The notes under the pieces were generated by a model that was not told where the DNA came from, made no database searches, and was given only the letters and a program-made list of their open reading frames with translations. A DNA stretch of 64,000 nt. It comes from Chionoecetes opilio (lineage: Eukaryota > Arthropoda > Malacostraca > Decapoda > Majidae). How positions within the stretch are numbered: position 1 is the first letter of the stretch; the number at the start of each line of letters is the position of its first letter. The stretch covers positions 580,001 to 644,000 of the forward strand of contig JACEEZ010000391.1 in assembly GCA_016584305.1 (NCBI GenBank), read 5' to 3'. The position numbers and the translations under genes were made by a program. This document shows, piece after piece, positions 1 through 9,485 of the stretch.

Positions 1-57
1 AGGGAAAGGAGAGAGAAAAGGAGAGAGTTAAGGAGAGAGAAAGAGAGCTAGAGAGCT

Positions 58-93
<36 letters not shown>

Positions 94-96
94 GGG
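1..96. repeat. (GA)n microsatellite followed by poly-G
   Basis: Purine-only AGAG-type repeat with interruptions, running into a tract of G at about 83-96. A simple-sequence repeat with no coding content. Confidence 0.9.
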
Positions 97-511
97 AACA
101 TTAAAAGTGGTAACTCAGCTGTGATGTGAATTATGGGATCATATCAAGTTTAAGATCGCGGGACCGCTTTCCTCCACCAGTGCCCCTTGAAGGCCTGTCT
201 GACATCCTATCCGACTCGTGCATGCGGAAAACCCTTCACGATAAGAGAAATAGGGCCCAAGGCGGCCATTGTTTGTTTTGAACTGAAAACTCTACCCAGG
301 CTACCGACCTCCCAATGTGGGTAGAGAAAGTTCAAGGGTTTTGCTGAGTCACTACGCGCGTCGCCTCGGACCCAGGTTTTCGTGCGCAAATGGAATGCCT
401 GAATTCTTGGGTTCCGTGAACTGGTTCCTGAAATGTCGCAAATGGAAGAGGCCTTTAAGAGTAACTCTCAAAATTATTCTTAGAGTAACCATGCTACAAT
501 ATATATATATA

Positions 512-575
<64 letters not shown>

Positions 576-1063
576 TCTCTGAAGTTAATAATCAAGCTTA
601 GAGTGTAAAAGAAAATGTACTAAATTGTTAAATGAAAGCCAAGCTAAAGAAAAATGGCTCCTGCTACGTTAATAATTGATTAAGCAGACTAACCTACTCT
701 TAGAGTAACCACTAACCACATGCTCCAACTCCAATACAGATTTAGTCCCCGAAGCGGTAGACTTCGGGGACTACCATCATCTTCACTTTCTGAATCCTCT
801 AAGAAGAGTTATTTATTGTATTATCTTGCTTTGAGAGATAATCTGTGTATCTCTTGTAGCACCGTCCATTTTTCACATCCTCAATTACACATTTCGGAGG
901 TTTCCATGAATAGCAGTCTGCATTTTGACGTGAAATAGCCTGTTTAGCTAGAAGCCTGTTTGCCACACTACGAATTTTAAGATTTTTTTTACTCCTGTCG
1001 TGATTGAATTTCAGCAAACAACTGAGGCCGAACACTACACACAGGGATAGACAAGGTAACACG
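97..1063. other. Unassigned AT-rich stretch with an AT microsatellite
   Basis: A nearly pure (AT)n tract spans about 498-572. The short open frames on both strands show no recognisable domain and no convincing splice sites. The phrase CTTAGAGTAACCA occurs at about 480 and 698, so the intervening segment may be an old insertion. I see no gene here. Confidence 0.5.
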
Positions 1064-1075
1064 CAGAGCTGGGCA

Positions 1076-1555
1076 CTACCGTAGATAACACTTTAGTCGC
1101 CACCTGCCCTAATGTCGCTAGGCGCCATATATTACGAATTATAGTATCGCTGCTGATTTTTATGTGCCACTGAAGATGATAAACAGTAGTTTATATCATG
1201 ACTGTATAATCTACCCTGTTTCAACGCTGTATTATGCTTTGTATCTGCAAGTATATACGATTTAAAATTTCGCTACTCGTTTTTTTTCTTTGGGCGACGA
1301 CGACGGCGGGAGGACACTCTAAACATAAACAGTCGATGGCGACTTTAGTGTAGCCCGTTATCAACGTCGCCACTCGGTTTTATTTTTGTAATTTGTTCAT
1401 TTATAGCCATAATATGACACAGGTGACACAGACTCTCCAGATAGCCCCTTCTAACTTTCCTGATATCATGGATGTAGAAATGTAAGTATTAACACCACCA
1501 GACGTCTGTAAATAAAAAGAAACGTTGTCCTGGCGACTTTGGTGTTATCTACGGT
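1076..1555. mobile_element. Nested TIR element carrying an exon-like fragment
   Basis: Inverted ends flank this segment: CTACCGTAGATAACAC at 1076 and its near reverse complement GTGTTATCTACGG at 1542-1554, followed inward by GTCGCCA/TGGCGAC. It sits between the terminus and the body of the hAT-type MITE, so it inserted later. No clean target duplication is visible. Inside, 1437-1485 is an exon-like fragment bounded by an AG acceptor and a GTAAGT donor and also present in the Helitron at 16866-17570. Confidence 0.55.
1437..1485 (+). other. Exon-like fragment shared with the Helitron at 16.9 kb
   Basis: The segment is preceded by GACACAG and followed by GTAAGTATT, a near-ideal splice donor. 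One frame reads TLQIAPSNFPDIMDVEM. Essentially the same sequence, with a one-base change giving E for D, lies at about 16982-17030 inside the Helitron, where the donor has become GTATGT. I do not recognise the parent gene. It may be an exon captured by mobile DNA, or a shared piece of a third repeat. Confidence 0.4.
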
Positions 1556-1720
1556 GAATACATTGAATGTATTTAAATACTAAATACTAAATACATGGGA
1601 GAAATGTATCTAAATACCAAATACTAAATACATTTTACGAATGTATTTAAATACTAAATACTAAATACATCAATTGTATTTAAATACATTTGTAAATACA
1701 ATTAAAATACACACAAATTT

Positions 1721-2810
1721 TAACATGTATTCAGTAATTAATGATTAACAATATAAAATGCTTGATAAATGATCAAGGATACATTCTTATTGTATATTTA
1801 ATTAATTGATTGATTAACTTGAGTAATTGAGATTATTAATTGAGATTATTGAGTAATTAACTGATAAAAAAGTATTAAATTTTTTTATATGAGTATTAAA
1901 AAAGATCCGTGCTTTGGGCGATACAATCTCTAGAAATAGAATGATTAACGGAAGGATATTATCGTAAGCATGGGCAATGATAAGATATCACAAACAAGAC
2001 CAAACACTTGCGTTGCGTTGTTGAGTGTTAGTATTAAAGGTGCGTGCCTGCGATCATCACCTCTTTCCGTTGTCTTCCCTCCATCAGTTATTTCTTCAAT
2101 ATTACTTACGTATATAAAATAATTAACACTCCCCACTTTTTCCTTTTCTCTTTCTCCTACTCTTCCTTCTGTCTTAATTTTACATTTATCACAACAGTAT
2201 GGAAAATATAATATAATACAAGGAATTTTACAAAGCAGACAACCTTGCTTACAGTAAAGTCCAATTACTTTTATTTCCCTTATTCGTACGTTCCTCCTCG
2301 CCTTCCCTCTCATGACGATTTATTTATACCATTTTCAGAAGTCACTTCTTTTTTCAGTATAGCGCATTATTACGGCGGGTTATGGTGATGCAATCCAATA
2401 GGCTCACTCCTGTGTCACTTCGTTCTCCCCCTTCATTCTTTTCGTCTCCTCCTCCTTTATTTTTCCTCCTCCTCCCTCTCCTACCTTCACGCATCTTTAT
2501 TAATAGCACAATCGCCAACTTCAATAACCTTCACTTCATCACTTCAACAGTACCACAGCATTTTACCATCACTTCAAAAGTAGTACCACTGCATTAAATA
2601 ATCCCTTGGCCTCAAAGTCATTATCATGTATACATAGGAGTTCTGTAAATATATTGATTTATATATTTGATTTTCAGCAATGACCTACCAGGCATAAGAA
2701 AAGGGAGTGAGAAAAGAAAACAGTAAAATAAGGATCTGCATCCCATCCGTGACTGGGCTTGCACCACACAAGCGGTGGTTTATTGGATAAACAATACATT
2801 ATCACCCAGG
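1721..2810. other. AT-rich stretch, no gene recognised
   Basis: Low-complexity AT-rich DNA with a few open frames, the longest being 122 codons on the - strand at 1945-2313. That frame has no domain, no codon bias and no credible splice sites, so it is not called. The right end is the likely 3' flank of the - strand Myb/SANT-type gene. Confidence 0.4.
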
Positions 2811-3100
2811 CTAATCCAGGCTGGATTCCTTCTTCAACTTTATAGCCTTGAGCCGATAATATTCAGCCATTACCGCATAGCATTCAGCCCCTGCTATATA
2901 AAACATGTGTTTGACTTCATTTAACACTGCAGAAGAAATGTACACAGCCACAGAGTGCCCGGCAGCCTCATCGGCAGGAGCAGCGGCAGGTGGTGGAGCC
3001 GCGGCATCCCGTGAGGAGGGTGGCGCGTGGCCCTGGAGTGGCGTGTCTTGCGGAGCCTCGGAGCAGCGAGCTGGGAGTCCCTCATCCTCTACTGCCTCAA
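2811..3100 (-). CDS. Myb/SANT-like gene, terminal exon
   Basis: Acceptor CTTTTGTCTCAG at 3112-3101 gives the phase-1 continuation of exon 2. It encodes an acidic start, an Ala/Pro-rich stretch and a hydrophobic, probably helical tail (EVKHMFYIAGAECYAVMAEY), ending KKESSLD and a stop. An alternative acceptor 14 bases upstream (TTTTCAG) would break the frame. Confidence 0.5.
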
Positions 3101-4650
3101 CTGAGACAAAAGCAGAGCTGAAAATATAAAAATGCATGATATCATCTATTTAACATGCGTAATATAAAAGTTGGAAAGAAGGTCATTAAGGTGAAAAATA
3201 TCATGCACAGAAATATGCAACATTTATTGTGTTTTGCTGTAATTTTATTGACCCCTGAAGTGTGTATCAATATAATATATGCGATTAAGAGTGATTGCTT
3301 TGTTGTACCAGTGAAAACATATTTGAAAATATGCTATTTGTGTCACACATGTTCCAAAATATGGATATTTTTTTTATATCAATTAAATTTAATTCCCTAC
3401 GAAACATACATTGCAGTCAATTTTTTGTGTGCTTGTGCCCGCCTCAGCTGCTCCGCACCACTGTCATGGCCATGTGGCTCCCCCACACCATTATATAAGG
3501 TAGACGTGTGGCCTATGATATCATGGACCAGCTCGTCTACCGCACTCAACGAAGTGGAGCAAGGACCGCCACCTGTGAATTACACTTTCAATTGAAAGTG
3601 TAATTCACAGGTGGCGGTCCTTGCTCCACATCGTGATATTATGATGATAACAACATTTTGTTGTACTTCTATGTCACTGACATAAAAACCCTTCAAAAAA
3701 ATCTTAATCCAGTTATATGCAACGCATTGCTAAGAAATAATTTAATGTAAACAAAAAATAAGGCACATCTGTAGCCATCATAACAACATTCTGAAAGCAT
3801 CAAGAATATGACTGGCAACTAAAACCTAACGTAATATTATTACTCACAAAAGACACAAAGAATAAAATTATATACTTACCAGTCTTCTGCTCCTTATATG
3901 CGGCTATGCGAGTCAGGGAGTTTTGATGGACATTGTACCAGCGTCCCTCACAGTCCTCCTGGCTACGACCTCCACTCCCAGGGAAGGCACTGCCAGTGGA
4001 ATCATGTAAGGGTGAGTTATATATATTTCCCAAAGCTCCTGCAATAACAGGCAATAAATGATAGAAAGCAAAATCAGTTGACTTTATATACATTACTATA
4101 ATTGAAGTTGGTAATTGTTAGGGACAAGGGTTTTTTCCAGGTTTCTTTCCCCCAAATACTAATAATAGACACTTCGGCAATAGTTAACAATATAATGCCT
4201 ATAATCTTAACTCCATCCCCTCAATCAATTTCTAACTTAAGCTAGCCTAACCAAAATCCGTCTTACCAATGCTTACATTTGTGATGTGACTATATCCTTG
4301 GTCATGTAAAAACATAGAAAAAAACATAATCCAGTTTCATTCCTTAAGATAATGTCTCATTTACCAAAATAATATGTGACTAAAATGTGAATATATAAGT
4401 GCAAGATATCAAAATACTCTTACCAACCTTGTCACAACCTCGGCGACTTGACTCCAAGCTCGCTTCCTATTCTGCGAGGTCCTCCTCTTATCCTTCCCAC
4501 ATATACCACATCCCACATACCTCGTATGATTCCTCTTCTATCAAAAATACATTGAAGAAGGAAGAGGGTTTCCTCGGCAGACCAATCAGCCCTCCTCTTT
4601 GGTGAAGGCTCTGTTAGTGACGTGTTTATCTTGTGAGGGATGAAGGGCAA
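2811..4650 (-). CDS. Probable Myb/SANT-like DNA-binding domain protein, three exons
   Basis: Read on the - strand, three exons can be proposed: 4650-4424, 4038-3880 and 3100-2811. Exon 1 starts MPFIPHKINTS and has a SANT-like helix (ADWSAEETLFLLQCIF), then KRAWSQVAEVV in a different frame. Exon 2 carries the C-terminal half of such a fold (QEDCEGRWYNVHQ, then RIAAYKEQKT), matching the usual QC..RW.N pattern. Exon 3 encodes an Ala/Pro-rich linker, a hydrophobic helical tail and a stop at 2811-2813. Exon 2 to exon 3 joins in phase 1 through the acceptor TTTTGTCTCAG. Exon 1 has an apparent one-base frame change and its GTAAGA donor ends in phase 0 while exon 2 begins in phase 1, so an indel, a missed exon or decay is likely. 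Such proteins are nuclear regulators, and similar ones accompany Harbinger transposons; which applies here is unknown. Confidence 0.55.
3554..3629. repeat. Perfect 76 bp palindrome, no loop
   Basis: Bases 3554-3591 are the exact reverse complement of 3592-3629, with the centre at CAATTG. It lies in the intron between the second and third Myb/SANT-like exons. It could extrude a 38 bp hairpin. It may mark a foldback insertion or a repair event. Confidence 0.9.
3880..4038 (-). CDS. Myb/SANT-like gene, exon 2
   Basis: A 159-base exon bounded by the strong acceptor GCCTGTTATTGCAG and the strong donor ACTG/GTAAGTATA. It encodes GGRSQEDCEGRWYNVHQ and RIAAYKEQK, the third-helix region of a Myb/SANT-like fold. 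Phase 1 at both ends. Confidence 0.6.
4424..4650 (-). CDS. Myb/SANT-like gene, exon 1
   Basis: Start codon at 4650-4648. The first ~35 residues include the Trp-containing SANT helix (DWSAEETLFLLQ). The second half is only coherent in another frame (RTSQNRKRAWSQVAEVV), which implies an indel near 4490-4530. The donor TTG/GTAAGAG is at 4424/4423. Confidence 0.45.
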
Positions 4651-4768
4651 GTCTCTCTCTCTCTCCTGCCTCAGCTGCCAGTCCCTCTATTTATGCCCCA
4701 ACGGGAAGAAAGCTGCTGATAACCCATCCTGACTTGACCCTGTATCAGCTGAATGAACTGCCTATCCT

Positions 4769-4950
4769 CAGCTGACCCTGTTTGGCGCGCAGGTGTTTGT
4801 AATCTGAAACCGTGAAGCGACTTCCTCCAATTTCACTCTAAACACCTGCCTCTCGCTCCTCAGGTAACCAGCTGACCCTGTCGAGCGGAGGTTTTTGTAA
4901 TCTGAAACCGTGAACAGCCTTCCTCCAATTTCACTGAATATCTGCTGCAG
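4769..4950. repeat. Two-copy tandem repeat upstream of the Myb/SANT-like gene
   Basis: Two ~100 bp units, each starting CAGCTGACCCTG and carrying TTGTAATCTGAAACCGTGAA and TTCCTCCAATTTCACT, begin at about 4769 and 4870. They lie just 5' of the - strand start codon, so they may sit in its promoter region, but no core promoter element could be identified. Confidence 0.7.
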
Positions 4951-4978
4951 TCTAGACTCTAGAGAACTTTCGGCCACT

Positions 4979-5086
4979 TGTACTGTACAATGTCACTCAT
5001 CTCTCTTCGCTATATACAAACATTTAATACTTGTGTATTAAATGTTTGTATATAGCGAAGAGAGATGAGTGACATTGTACAGTACA
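4979..5086. repeat. Perfect 52 bp inverted repeat with 4-base loop
   Basis: Bases 4979-5030 and 5035-5086 are exact reverse complements around TTGT. The arm begins TGTACTGTACAATG and ends ATTTAATAC. The hairpin lies upstream of the - strand gene. Confidence 0.93.
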
Positions 5087-5655
5087 TTAATGCTGCGTTG
5101 AATACATTAATGCTGCGGACAGTGTCACGTCTCCCCTCTGGATATATGGCCCCAGACCGTCAATCGCCGCGTCCAGCCACCGCTTATCGGCTACTGATGG
5201 TGACACCTGATAGGCACTCACACCTGTTATGGCCGCGATACGTCCACTATCTGCACGTCTGTCAAACTGGTCTACATTTGGCATGAATGATTTTTCTTAC
5301 GAGGGAAGGGAATATAAATAGTGTGTAGATTCATACATCGATGGATGGAAAAATAGGTAAACATGCATACATACATGCATACATAAATAGCATATGAAGA
5401 ATTATGATAAAGAAAGGAATAGCAGAACAAGAGAGTGTAGGAACTGGTGTCACCTGTTATGGGGGGGTGAGGGGGGGGGCGCCGTAGTGATTGCATGCAA
5501 TCTAGAATAAGTGTGGCTGATCATCACAATACTTGTTTATCTAATCATTCAACATCGGGGGCGCCGTTTAGAGGGGCTAGGCGGCCAGAAATGGAAGGCA
5601 CTTATACGGGGCACGTGCTTATTTCCATTCGCCTCGCCCTTCCGTAGTTCCGCCT
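5087..5655. other. Non-coding stretch, nothing recognised
   Basis: Short overlapping frames only, plus ATACATGCATACATACATG-type simple repeats at 5360-5385 and a G-rich run at 5460-5480. No gene signal. Confidence 0.4.
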
Positions 5656-5659
5656 TTAA

Positions 5660-5868
5660 CCCCTTGAGACCCAGAACGTAATTTCCATTGTAATTTGGGT
5701 GCGATTAAACGATTTTTAGTGTCTATAAGCAATATTTTTTAGATATGACCTGTTTAGTATCCTTGTCCACTAACTAATTTGGTATATTCAGTGACCTTTC
5801 TTAATTTTATGGCTCGACAACATTCCATTTTTTATAGCAAAGGAAAACAAAATCTGGGTGTGAAGGGG
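5660..5868 (-). mobile_element. piggyBac-type MITE, copy 1 (209 bp)
   Basis: Flanked by TTAA at 5656-5659 and 5869-5872. The ends are CCCCTTGAGACCCAGA and its partner TCTGGGTGTGAAGGGG. Two more copies with the same ends and body lie on the + strand at 53394-53596 and 55038-55242. TTAA duplications and CCC-starting termini are typical of piggyBac-type elements. No coding capacity. Confidence 0.85.
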
Positions 5869-6326
5869 TTAAACGAAATGGAACCGAGGGAGTGAGTGAT
5901 GAACAGATGGCTCGTTTACGTTAGCACTGATAAAATGGTTCTGTTCAATCGTGCTTAGTGGAATTTCCCGGAACACACACACACACGCACACATTACGTC
6001 ACAGGGATATTATCTGGTGTGGCTTATCAGTGGCTGCGTCATCATGGATCATAAGCCATTGGGTAACACCTCTTCGAGCCTCGCCAGTTATAGTCAGACA
6101 AGAGAACCCTCAGGACTCACGACGGCGACAGTCTAGTGCGACACGAGAAGCGAGGTGAGCGAGTGAACTAGTGAGTGAGTGAGTAAGGGAACAACTCACC
6201 CACCATGATATGTCTCGTGTCAGGTGACCCATGTTAGTGGGAATTCTTAAATAGGATGACTGATTCCTGCCATCACAACAAAGTAGCAATTCACCTCTTG
6301 TCCGTAATTAATGGCAGTGTAATGAG

Positions 6327-6560
6327 AGAGAGAGAGAGAGAGAGAGAGTGTGTCTCTGTGTGTGTTATTCACCCACAGCATGATCACGCGATCTCCAGCT
6401 GTTACTCTGCCGGAAAGAGCTTGGCTCATAGAGATCGATCTTTGGGTAGAGCGGGGACGTCACACACCACACACACCATACCCATACACCCCCCAATCCC
6501 CTTGCTCAATAGGGACAGTAATTGCCAGCATTTTCAGAGAAAGATTTCGACCCGTCAGCC
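6327..6560 (-). mobile_element. SINE-like repeat abutting a GA/GT microsatellite
   Basis: The segment reads TTATTCACCCA...CAGCTGTTACTC...AAAGAGCTTGGCTCATAGAGATCGATCTTTGGGTAGAG. Its reverse complement shares blocks with 7925-8095 and with the + strand copy at 11245-11445 (CCATGGGTGAAT end). A (GA)n(GTGT) tract directly adjoins the probable 3' end, as expected of a SINE tail expanding into a microsatellite. Confidence 0.6.
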
Positions 6561-6599
6561 GGGCTGCATATTCCCGTTTTTTGGAAGAGTATGTGGGGT

Positions 6600-6880
6600 T
6601 TACTCTTGCACACGTCAGGTTAGGTTACGTTAGGTTACGGTCAGGGTCGGTTAGCTTTCCCTGGGCTCACAATCGTAATTTTGAGTGGGAATCCCAATGA
6701 GGGTATTTTCGAGATTATCCTATGGTTAGTTTCGGAGCTACAGCCAAGCGTCTTCACTCGGAAACCACATACTCGCATAGAGAACGAGAATATGCAGCCG
6801 GGCTTGAACCTGCGAGCGTCAGTGACACACATACCTAAGCAACTGCACCACACATATAGTGTGTGTGTGTGTGTGTGTTG
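6600..6880 (-). mobile_element. tRNA-derived SINE head plus (GT)n
   Basis: On the - strand, TGGTGCAGTTGCTTAGG resembles a tRNA A box and GCAGGTTCAAGCCCGG contains a near-consensus B box, about 35 bases apart. The + strand coordinates of the B box are about 6793-6808. (GT)n follows at 6857-6878. Degenerate TTAGG units lie at 6617-6642. An internal Pol III promoter is implied, but the unit does not fold as an intact tRNA by eye. Confidence 0.55.
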
Positions 6881-7164
6881 ATTGCAGCCACTGAACTTTA
6901 TTGCTTTGGTTCAACTACATAATGATCTCTGCGACTTGTTCTTCTAAATATAATTTTACACAAAGCGAGGACGAACCGAGTTAACGAGTGAAAGGTGAAA
7001 GTTGCATTACGGTGACGTTTTCTTTCATTATTAGTGGCAAGGTCTCAAATTTATATTTTTGCCTAATTGATAGTGATACTGATACATCTCCCCCAGGAGA
7101 GATTAGCAGACTGATCAATAAGGAAGAAAAAAACTATGTAGAGATAGACAGATAGATATAATTT

Positions 7165-7211
<47 letters not shown>

Positions 7212-7809
7212 TAAAGAGAGAAATACTGAGGTGTTCCGCTTTTCAAACAAGCAAAAACAATTCTAAACACAATGGCCCAATACACACTTGGCTTCGTTTT
7301 ATGATACTCTTGTTTATCCTCATTCATGAACTCACAATAAAATTATAGAAGAGCCAATGGAGTGAAATTCAGTAAAAAGTACACTATTTCAACTATCTCA
7401 AAACCTCCTCTGTCTACTGTCATAGCCAGACAGCAATCTAGAAACGGCCGATCGTGCAATTCCTATTTTAATACCCTTAAATCTAACCAGGGGAAAGGGG
7501 GAAGAGGGAAGATAGGAGCAGTGATAAGAACATAGGATGAAAAATGAAGAGGGAGGAGCTGAAGAAGGAACTATAAGGGAAGGGGTGGAACTCACTGTGG
7601 AAGGAAGGGTGTGGAATTAATTAGTCGAAAGGAAAGCAAAGAAGACAAAGAGATGTATTGGGTTTCTTTGATTTTTGGTTGGCGCCATTCTGAAGTGAAG
7701 GTACTGTACCTTTGGCTGCTGGAAGGAAGGGTAACTGTGTACGTACTTACGAACACATTCATGACTCAGGCAGTGTTTCATGACAGATTACGATTACATA
7801 GATTGCCAC

Positions 7810-7811
<2 letters not shown>
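6881..7811. other. Non-coding stretch with (AT)n tract
   Basis: Includes an (AT)n tract at about 7160-7205 and purine-rich DNA at 7490-7600. No open frame here has support. Confidence 0.4.
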
Positions 7812-7893
<82 letters not shown>

Positions 7894-8112
7894 TGTGTGT
7901 GCAGTGTATGTGTATGTGTGTGTGTATTCACCCATGGTCTTGCCCACGCGAGCTGGACTCACGATCGTCGGTTGTACCCTCCCAGAAAGAGCTTGTAGCT
8001 CATACTGACCTATCTTTGAGTAATGCTGGGACCTCACACACCACACACATAGTAGCTGTCCACATTTGTCAGTGAAAAATCCCCGGGAATTGTAAAGTGT
8101 GTGTGTGTGTGT

Positions 8113-8179
<67 letters not shown>

Positions 8180-8221
8180 TGTGTGTGTTGTGTGTGTGAG
8201 TGTGTGTGTGTGTGTGTGTGG

Positions 8222-8261
<40 letters not shown>

Positions 8262-8265
8262 TTAC
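7812..8265 (-). repeat. SINE copy bracketed by long (GA)n and (GT)n microsatellites
   Basis: (GA)n spans about 7813-7891 and (GT)n spans about 8096-8260. Between them, 7925-8095 matches the SINE-like family at 6327-6560 and 11245-11445 (TTCACCCATGGTCTTGCCC; AGAAAGAGCTTGTAGCTCAT). The open frames across the tracts are translations of dinucleotide repeat and are not genes. Confidence 0.75.
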
Positions 8266-8284
8266 TTGCAATTCATAATGTACG

Positions 8285-8915
8285 TATATATACGGATTTA
8301 AACTGGAAAAGCGTAGATTTAAAACAGAAATAGGGAAAAACTGGTTCACAAATAGGGCAGTAAATTATTGGAATGGACTCACTCAGTCGTCAGGTAGTTA
8401 CCGCGTAGTCAATAGGGAGTTTTAATCAAAAGGAGGCTAGACAATTTCATGGATGAAAGGTGGATGTGTATAGTATTAAAGGCGTTTTCTGCGGGGATCC
8501 TGATTGCAACCGAAAAAATTTCGGTTGCTCAAATTTCGATCCCTGTTCAACCATCCAGGGAAGATGATTGGCCCGACCCGCAATCATTTGTTGTTGTTGT
8601 TGTGACCGTTTGCAACCGAAAATTTTCCGATTGCAACCAAAAATCCCCCGCAGAAAACGCCTATTTGTTGTTGTTGTTGTGACCGTTTGCATCGAAATTT
8701 GAGCAACCGAAAAATTTTTCGGTTGTAATCAGGATCCCCGCAGAAAACGCCTTAGGTATAGTATATTTGTTGTTGTTGTTGTGACCGTTTGCAACCGAAA
8801 ATTTTCCGATTGCAACCAAAAATCCCCCGCAGAAAACGCCTTAAGTAACAGGAACTACAACGTGTAGGTCTCACGGCCTCTTGTAGCTTCCTTATTTTTT
8901 TATGTTCTTATGTAG
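8285..8915 (+). mobile_element. CR1-like LINE 3' end, split by a MITE
   Basis: Matches the last ORF segment and 3' tail of the LINE at 51340-53160: GATTTAAACTGGAAAAGCGT near the start, GGAATGGACTCA in the middle, then CCTCTTGTAGCTTCCTTATT and TATGTTCTTATG at the end. The coding part is degraded. The MITE at 8480-8841 interrupts it just before AAGTAACAGGAACTAC. 5'-truncated copy. Confidence 0.8.
8480..8841. mobile_element. TIR MITE with TAA target duplication (AGGCGTTTTCTGCGGGG)
   Basis: Begins AGGCGTTTTCTGCGGGGA at 8480 and ends CCCCGCAGAAAACGCCT at 8841, flanked by TAA at 8477-8479 and 8842-8844. Two further internal ends (about 8662 and 8752), with TTGTTGTTGTTGTTG spacers, indicate partial tandem copies. 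A three-base TWA duplication is characteristic of PIF/Harbinger elements. Non-coding. Confidence 0.75.
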
Positions 8916-9470
8916 CTTGCAAAATCAGCATATTTGTATCATATGTAAACTATTATAATCAAAGGCTACAAATGCTAAATATGGCATTATTAAAAATAGA
9001 TTACAACTTCTATCACATTTTCATCATTTCCTTCATCGTCCATCACTGGGAACCCGTATCAAGTGTGTAAGGAAGAGCATCGTGATTCGTGACACATTAC
9101 GTGGGGGGGAAAAAAAGTTGCTGACCCACCTTTCGGACGGAATGGAGGCTGGAGGGGAAGTATTGGTGTGCTCTGCTGCAGAATTAATCTTTATGGGTAG
9201 ACGAAATATCCGAGAGAGCATTCGTATGTGACACACCATCGTTAGTTTAGATGACGCAGGCAGTGGGTGATTGCAGCTTTACATTTATGATATCATTACT
9301 TTACATTACATTACATTTATGATATCATTGTTTACGATGACGAGAGTTCCAGTGGTTATAATATAGGTCAGCTTCCCTCATTAACTCATCACCATGACCT
9401 AGCCTTGGAGGTATCACAAGGGAGGCTTTATAGTCCGGCCGACGGGGAAATGTTGTTTTCTAGAGTTTCA
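8916..9470. other. Intergenic stretch upstream of the TMC gene
   Basis: No supported coding exon. It ends at the pyrimidine-rich acceptor ATTTGCCTGGTTTCAG (9470-9485) directly before the TMC start codon, so an upstream non-coding 5' exon may lie here or further left. The two TTACATTTATGATATCATT repeats at about 9281 and 9312 form a short tandem duplication. Confidence 0.4.
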
Positions 9471-9485
9471 TTTGCCTGGTTTCAG

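Larger units (their letters stand above)
1064..1720 (-). mobile_element. hAT-type MITE relic (ATTTAAATAC-rich), disrupted near its end
   Basis: The terminus CAGAGCTGGGCAC at 1064-1076 and the repeated TATTTAAATAC/TACTAAATAC block at 1556-1700 match, in reverse orientation, the intact element at 51893-52417, which has an 8 bp target duplication and CAGAGCTGGGCA ends. Here the terminus and the body are separated by about 480 bp of unrelated sequence, and the far end is not found. hAT assignment rests on the intact sister copy. No transposase is present. Confidence 0.65.

Noticed and set aside
1945..2313. 122-codon - strand frame
   Set aside because: No domain, no splice signals and low-complexity Lys/Arg/Glu content in AT-rich DNA.
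7759..8349. Long frames through (GA)n and (GT)n tracts
   Set aside because: They encode only Arg/Glu, Ser/Leu, Val/Cys or Thr/His repeats; dinucleotide repeats are open in several frames by construction.
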